NCBI GenBank assembly: GCA_903826865.1
Contig: CAIKGD010000083.1
Location: 17,034 to 81,033, forward strand
Reading direction: 5' to 3'
Source: an uncultured Verrucomicrobiota bacterium
GTDB taxonomy: Bacteria > Verrucomicrobiota > Kiritimatiellia > Kiritimatiellales > Tichowtungiaceae
Length of the DNA: 64,000 bases
How positions within the stretch are numbered: position 1 is the first letter of the stretch; every line of letters begins with the position of its first letter. This document shows positions 60,366 through 64,000 of the stretch, piece after piece. The notes under the pieces were generated by a model. It was not told the origin of the DNA and did not search any database. It worked only from the letters and a program-made list of their open reading frames with translations. The position numbers and the translations under genes are program-made.

Positions 60366-61631
60366 ATGAATATTCAATCGCAAATCATAAATCGTAAATC
60401 GGCAATCGAGCTGATGTCTCCGGCGGGGTCGGAAGCGGCGCTGGCGGCGGCAATCCGCGCCGGTGCGGATTCCGTTTATTTCGGCGGCGGCAAACTCAAT
60501 ATGCGCGCCCGCTCCGCCGGTCTCGCGCCGGAAGACCTGCCGAAGATTGCGCGGCTGTGCCGCACGGCGGGCGTGAAGAGTTACCTCGCGCTGAACACGA
60601 TTGTGTACGACGGCGAGATGGAGGAGATGCATGCGCTGTGCGACGCCGCCAAGGCCGCCGGAGTTTCCGCCGTGATCGCCACCGATATCGCGACGATTGA
60701 ATATGCCCGCTCGATCGGTCTGGAAGTGCATATTTCGGTGCAAGCGAACGTCACCAATTTCCAAGCCTTGGAATTTTATGCCCGCTATGCCGACACGGTG
60801 GTGCTGGCGCGCGAGCTTTCGCTCGAACAGATTTCCAGTATCTGGAAAAAGGTTCAGGAGAAAAACCTGCGCGGCCCGTCCGGCGAGCTGATCCGCCTCG
60901 AACTGTTCGCGCACGGCGCGCTCTGCGTCGCCGTCAGCGGCAAATGCTACATGAGCCTCTCGCAGTACAACCACTCCGCCAACCGCGGCGCCTGCTTTCA
61001 ACCCTGCCGCCGCAGTTATCGCGTCACCGACGAGGAAACCGGCGAGGAACTGGTGATCGACAATAAATATGTCATGTCACCCAAAGACATCTGCACCATC
61101 CAATATCTGGACAAAATCACCGCCGCCGGAGTTTCGGTTCTGAAGATCGAAGGACGCGGACGTTCCGCCGATTACGTCGAAGTGACGACGCGCGTTTACC
61201 GCGAAGCGCTCGATGCCCTCGCCGCCGGAACCTACACGCCGGAAAAATTTGATCCGTGGATTGCCGAACTCGGCAAAGTGTTCAACCGCGGTTTCTGGCA
61301 CGGCGGCTATTACTGCGGGGAAAAACTCGGCGAATGGGCCGGCGCGGCGGACTCGCAGGCGACCGAGCAGCGCGACGAAGTCGGCGTGCTCAGCAATTTT
61401 TACAGCAAAGCCAATGTCGCCGAATTCACCCTGCGGCGCCATTCGATCAAAATCGGCGATTCACTTTTAATCGAAGGGCCGACCACCGGCGCGCTGCGTT
61501 TCACAGTCGAGAACCTGCGCGTGAACGGCGAGCCGGCAAACGAAGCGCAGCCGAACGACGCGGTTACTCTCGCCCTGCCCCGCAAAGCCCGCCGTCAGGA
61601 CAAGGTTTTTCTGCTCACGCCGCGCGATTGA
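60366..61631 (+). CDS. trhP: Peptidase U32-family protein, TrhP (YegQ)-like
   Basis: 421 residues from ATG 60366. The U32 core starts with ELMSPAGSEAALAAAIRAGA and has the PROSITE-like signature ELFAHGALCVAVSGKCYMS, with further Cys in GACFQPCRR. The C-terminal beta-barrel (residues about 340-420) fits the TrhP/RlhA group, which act in tRNA U34 or rRNA C2501 hydroxylation. Length is near that of YegQ. The first 15 residues are coded by a dispersed repeat, so the original start may be the Met of MSPAGSEAA. Confidence 0.85.
   Translation: MNIQSQIINRKSAIELMSPAGSEAALAAAIRAGADSVYFGGGKLNMRARSAGLAPEDLPKIARLCRTAGVKSYLALNTIVYDGEMEEMHALCDAAKAAGVSAVIATDIATIEYARSIGLEVHISVQANVTNFQALEFYARYADTVVLARELSLEQISSIWKKVQEKNLRGPSGELIRLELFAHGALCVAVSGKCYMSLSQYNHSANRGACFQPCRRSYRVTDEETGEELVIDNKYVMSPKDICTIQYLDKITAAGVSVLKIEGRGRSADYVEVTTRVYREALDALAAGTYTPEKFDPWIAELGKVFNRGFWHGGYYCGEKLGEWAGAADSQATEQRDEVGVLSNFYSKANVAEFTLRRHSIKIGDSLLIEGPTTGALRFTVENLRVNGEPANEAQPNDAVTLALPRKARRQDKVFLLTPRD
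60375..60408. repeat. CAATCGCAAATC-type dispersed repeat at the start of the U32 gene
   Basis: CAATCGCAAATCATAAATCG and TAAATCGGCAATCG consist of the AAATC word repeated with small changes. Its minus strand reads FTIYDLRL, a peptide that shows up in conceptual translations of many genomes where such repeats lie. It codes the first residues of the U32 protein. Confidence 0.5.
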
Positions 61632-61743
61632 CGCATTTGCGTTTAAAAAACCGGATTACCACAAAACAGGCTTTTGATGGAGGCATGGCAGTTCCCGGCT
61701 TTACATCTCCGGTATATTAGTGTACTTTTTAGAATTATTGATC

Positions 61744-61759
61744 TGTTCCCCGGAACAGT
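61744..61759. promoter_or_regulatory. Palindrome before the beta-helix gene, possible operator
   Basis: CTGTTCC-CC-GGAACAG has perfect 7-bp arms and ends about 33 bp before the ATG at 61793. The unequal T-run after it rules against a terminator. A transcription factor site is plausible. Confidence 0.4.
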
Positions 61760-61792
61760 TAATCGTTTGTTGACCCATGCTTAGCCGTCTTA

Positions 61793-64000
61793 TGAAAAAT
61801 CTGCTGTCCATAACGGTTGCAACAGGCCTTCTGCTGACGTTCGGAATTTTTATCCCGGCACAGGCGGATTATTACGTTTCGCCCTCGGGCGCCAATCCGG
61901 CACCGGGCACCGAAGCCGCTCCTTTTGCCTCGCCCGAACAGGCACGGGATGCGATCCGCGCAGACCGCGCGGTATCCGGCACAAATGCCCCCGCCGTGGT
62001 GTGGCTGGCCGGAGGCGATTATTTCCGTACCGGCACTTTTTCGCTGGCCCAGCAGGATTCGAATACGCGCTATTGCGCACGGCCCGGCGAAACACCGCGG
62101 TTTATCGGCGGGCAGCGGCTCGACCCGGCAAACTTTTCACTGGTTACACCGGACTCCCCGGTCTGGAGCCGGCTTGACACGAATAAGTTCGCGGCCGGTC
62201 AGGTATGGCAAATCAATCTCGCCGCACAGGGGATCACGGACTTCGGCACACTCAAGCCGCGCGGGTTTATGACCGGTGCCATTGCGCCGATGGAGCTCTC
62301 TCTGTCCGGCATTCCGCTGACGCTCGCCCGCTGGCCGAATACATCGTGTTATTACACCAACGGTACCGCTTTAAGTACCACCAGCTTCAAATATCTCGGT
62401 GTCCGGCCCCGACGCTGGACTCAGGCGCCCGACATCTGGATTCACGGCTATTTCTTCTATTTGTGGGCCGATTTCGCACGGGCTGTCAGCAGCGTTGATA
62501 CAAACAATCAAATCATTACGCTGGCCACAGAGCCAAGTTACGGCATGACCAACAGCCGCCCTTACTTTGTGTTCAACCTGCTTGAGGAACTTGATGCAGC
62601 CGGCGAATACTACATTGATCGTTCTTCCGGCATCCTCTACTACTGGCCGCTGGGCGACCTCGCTTCGTCCGACCTCACAGTGTCCGTCATGGAAACACCG
62701 ATGCTGCAGCTCGACAGCACGACGAACATCACGGTAGAGGGAGTGACTTTTGAAGGTGCCCGCGGCGAACTCGTACGGATTAACAACGGATCGGACAGCC
62801 GGATTTACGGCTGCCGTCTGCTCGGAGCCGGCGACATAGCGGCCTATGTGAGCGGATTCCGCAACGGCATTGAGCGCTGCGACATTCTGGACTCTGGAAG
62901 CGCAGGGGTTCTTTTGACCGGAGGTGTCCGGACCTCCAACACGCTCGTACGCGGTGAAAATTTTGTTCGCCAGTGTGAAATCGCCAAATTCGGACGTCTG
63001 TCCCTGACGTATGCGGGCGGGGTGAATCTTCTGGGAGGAATGGGCAACTCCGTGGAGCACTGCAACATTCATGATTCAGGGCATACCGGGATTTACTTCA
63101 ACGGCAACGAGCAGAGAATCGAATATAATAATATCTACAACGTGCTCAAACAGACTAGCGACGCGGGCGCGATCTATGCGGGCCGGGACTGGGGTGCCCG
63201 CGGCAACGCGATCCGTTATAATTTCATCCATGACTGTAAAACCAGCACCCTCGGCACTCCGATGACCAACATGCATGCGATCTACCTCGATGACTGCCTC
63301 AGCGGCATCACGGTGTTCGGCAACATAATCTACAAGATTCAGAATACAGCGCTTCTTAACGGCGGAGGACGGGACAATTTCTGGGAAAACAATGTGGTCG
63401 CTAAATGCGGATGTTTCCATCACGGTGACGTGCGGGGAAATACACGCATCACCACCATTCCCGGAGATTCCTGGAACCTTTTGGAAAAAATCCAGAAAAT
63501 GAACTATCAGCAGCCTCCCTGGTCCGCGGCCTACCCCGCACTGGCGGCAATTCCCAACAGCTGGTCTGAGATCACGAATCAAAACTACCAGTATCCCGGA
63601 GGTACTGTCGTCTCCCGCAATGTGAACTGGAGCAATACGAAGGACTATGAATCGATTTCATCCTTTGCCTATTATGCCGAGATGACCAATAACCTTGAGC
63701 AGGATCCTCTCTTTGTGGATCTGGCCGGATACGATCTGACCCTCAGCACCAATTCTCCGGCTTTCAGTATTCCCGGCTTCCAGCCGATCCCCTTTCACAA
63801 TATCGGCATCACGACACCTTTCGCGGAGTGGCAGTGGCAGCATTTCGGCTCTACGAACAATCCGCAGGCCGCCGCCGATGCCGACCCGCTGGGCAAGGGT
63901 CTGAGCAACTATCAGCAGTTTCTCGCCGGACTGAACCCCACCAACCCCGCCGACCTGTTCAAAATCGTCACGGCGGAACACCGGCATGAAGGCGGGTTCC
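61793..64000 (+). CDS. Secreted right-handed beta-helix protein (partial, runs off the window)
   Basis: About 730 residues visible. A signal core LSITVATGLLLTFGIFIPAQ is followed by ADYYVSPSG and pectate-lyase-like repeats (VEHCNIHDSGHTGIYFNGNE, RIEYNNIYNVL, IRYNFIHDCKT, ITVFGNIIYKIQNTALLNGG). Near the right edge DADPLGKGLSNYQQFLAGLN looks like a decayed TSP3-type repeat common in PVC secreted proteins. Probably a polysaccharide lyase or hydrolase. The start is unclear: ATG 61793 is one base out of phase with this frame (ATGAAAAT), so either a single base is missing from the A-run or another start is used. Confidence 0.75.

Noticed and set aside
1..64000. tRNA, rRNA, CRISPR arrays and insertion sequences
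   Set aside because: No cloverleaf-like stretch, no regularly spaced repeats with unique spacers, and no transposase or integrase frame was noticed. A covariance-model scan would be needed to rule out small RNAs.

Overview
The window reads as chromosomal DNA of a Gram-negative-type bacterium of moderately high GC, most likely from the PVC superphylum (Kiritimatiellota or Verrucomicrobiota). This is an inference. It rests on three S1 sulfatases, two aryl-sulfate-sulfotransferase-like propellers, EF-hand proteins, an AraC/MFS/UroD-like/GH2/sulfatase locus, a secreted parallel beta-helix protein with a degenerate TSP3-like tail, and many short dispersed repeats at gene ends. No rRNA, tRNA, CRISPR array or transposase gene was seen.

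Layout. 0-2.3 kb: secreted proteins (STN-like, proline/alanine-rich, TPR). 2.3-5 kb: a folP-cdaA-cdaR operon (folate and c-di-AMP synthesis). 5-8.6 kb: a heterodimeric ABC exporter. 8.6-13.8 kb: a small membrane protein, dnaE and an LpxL/HtrB-type acyltransferase. 13.9-17.4 kb: a beta-class DNA methyltransferase with a short partner, an orphan mnmA 3' end, a SOUL-family protein between REP-like elements, and mnmA itself, which carries an in-frame palindromic insertion. 17.5-22.7 kb: a sulfatase, DUF3820, an NYN/LOTUS protein and a RecA-fold/PEP-binding protein. 22.8-30.6 kb: kdpABCDE. 30.7-32.8 kb: an orphan 5' copy of the PEP-binding gene, a nucleotidyltransferase-like gene and rhaT.

33-42.5 kb holds the most interesting locus: a tightly packed seven-gene minus-strand operon for exported proteins. 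In transcription order these are a SUMF1-like protein with four EF-hands, an ASST-like propeller, a Gly-rich EF-hand protein, a DUF1566 protein, an ASST-like propeller with EF-hands, an S1 sulfatase and a metallophosphatase. A 16-bp palindrome upstream (ATTACGGTTCCGTAAT) is repeated exactly upstream of an OmpR-family response regulator at 46.2-46.8 kb, whose histidine kinase lies at 44.6-46.0 kb. This suggests a two-component system that controls itself and the operon.

42.7-44.5 kb is a small accessory patch (ATPase C-terminal fragment, orphan kinase 3' end, dinD). 47-49.4 kb: a CPBP/CAAX-type protease, tspO and rlmN. 49.4-59.5 kb: a carbohydrate locus on the minus strand (AraC regulator, MFS sugar porter, UroD-family protein, GH2 with discoidin domain, sulfatase, beta-solenoid-like protein). 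A motif shared upstream of araC and of the transporter may be the regulator's site. 59.8-64 kb: an unknown protein, a U32 (TrhP-like) protein and a partial beta-helix protein that leaves the window.

Three blocks (kdpABCDE, dinD and the SOUL gene) are each flanked by direct repeats made of one end of a neighbouring gene: a complete gene on one side and an orphan fragment on the other. That geometry fits single-crossover integration of DNA carrying a partial homologue. A second genome-wide theme is a TTTCCA-N5-TGGAAA palindrome seen at several gene boundaries.
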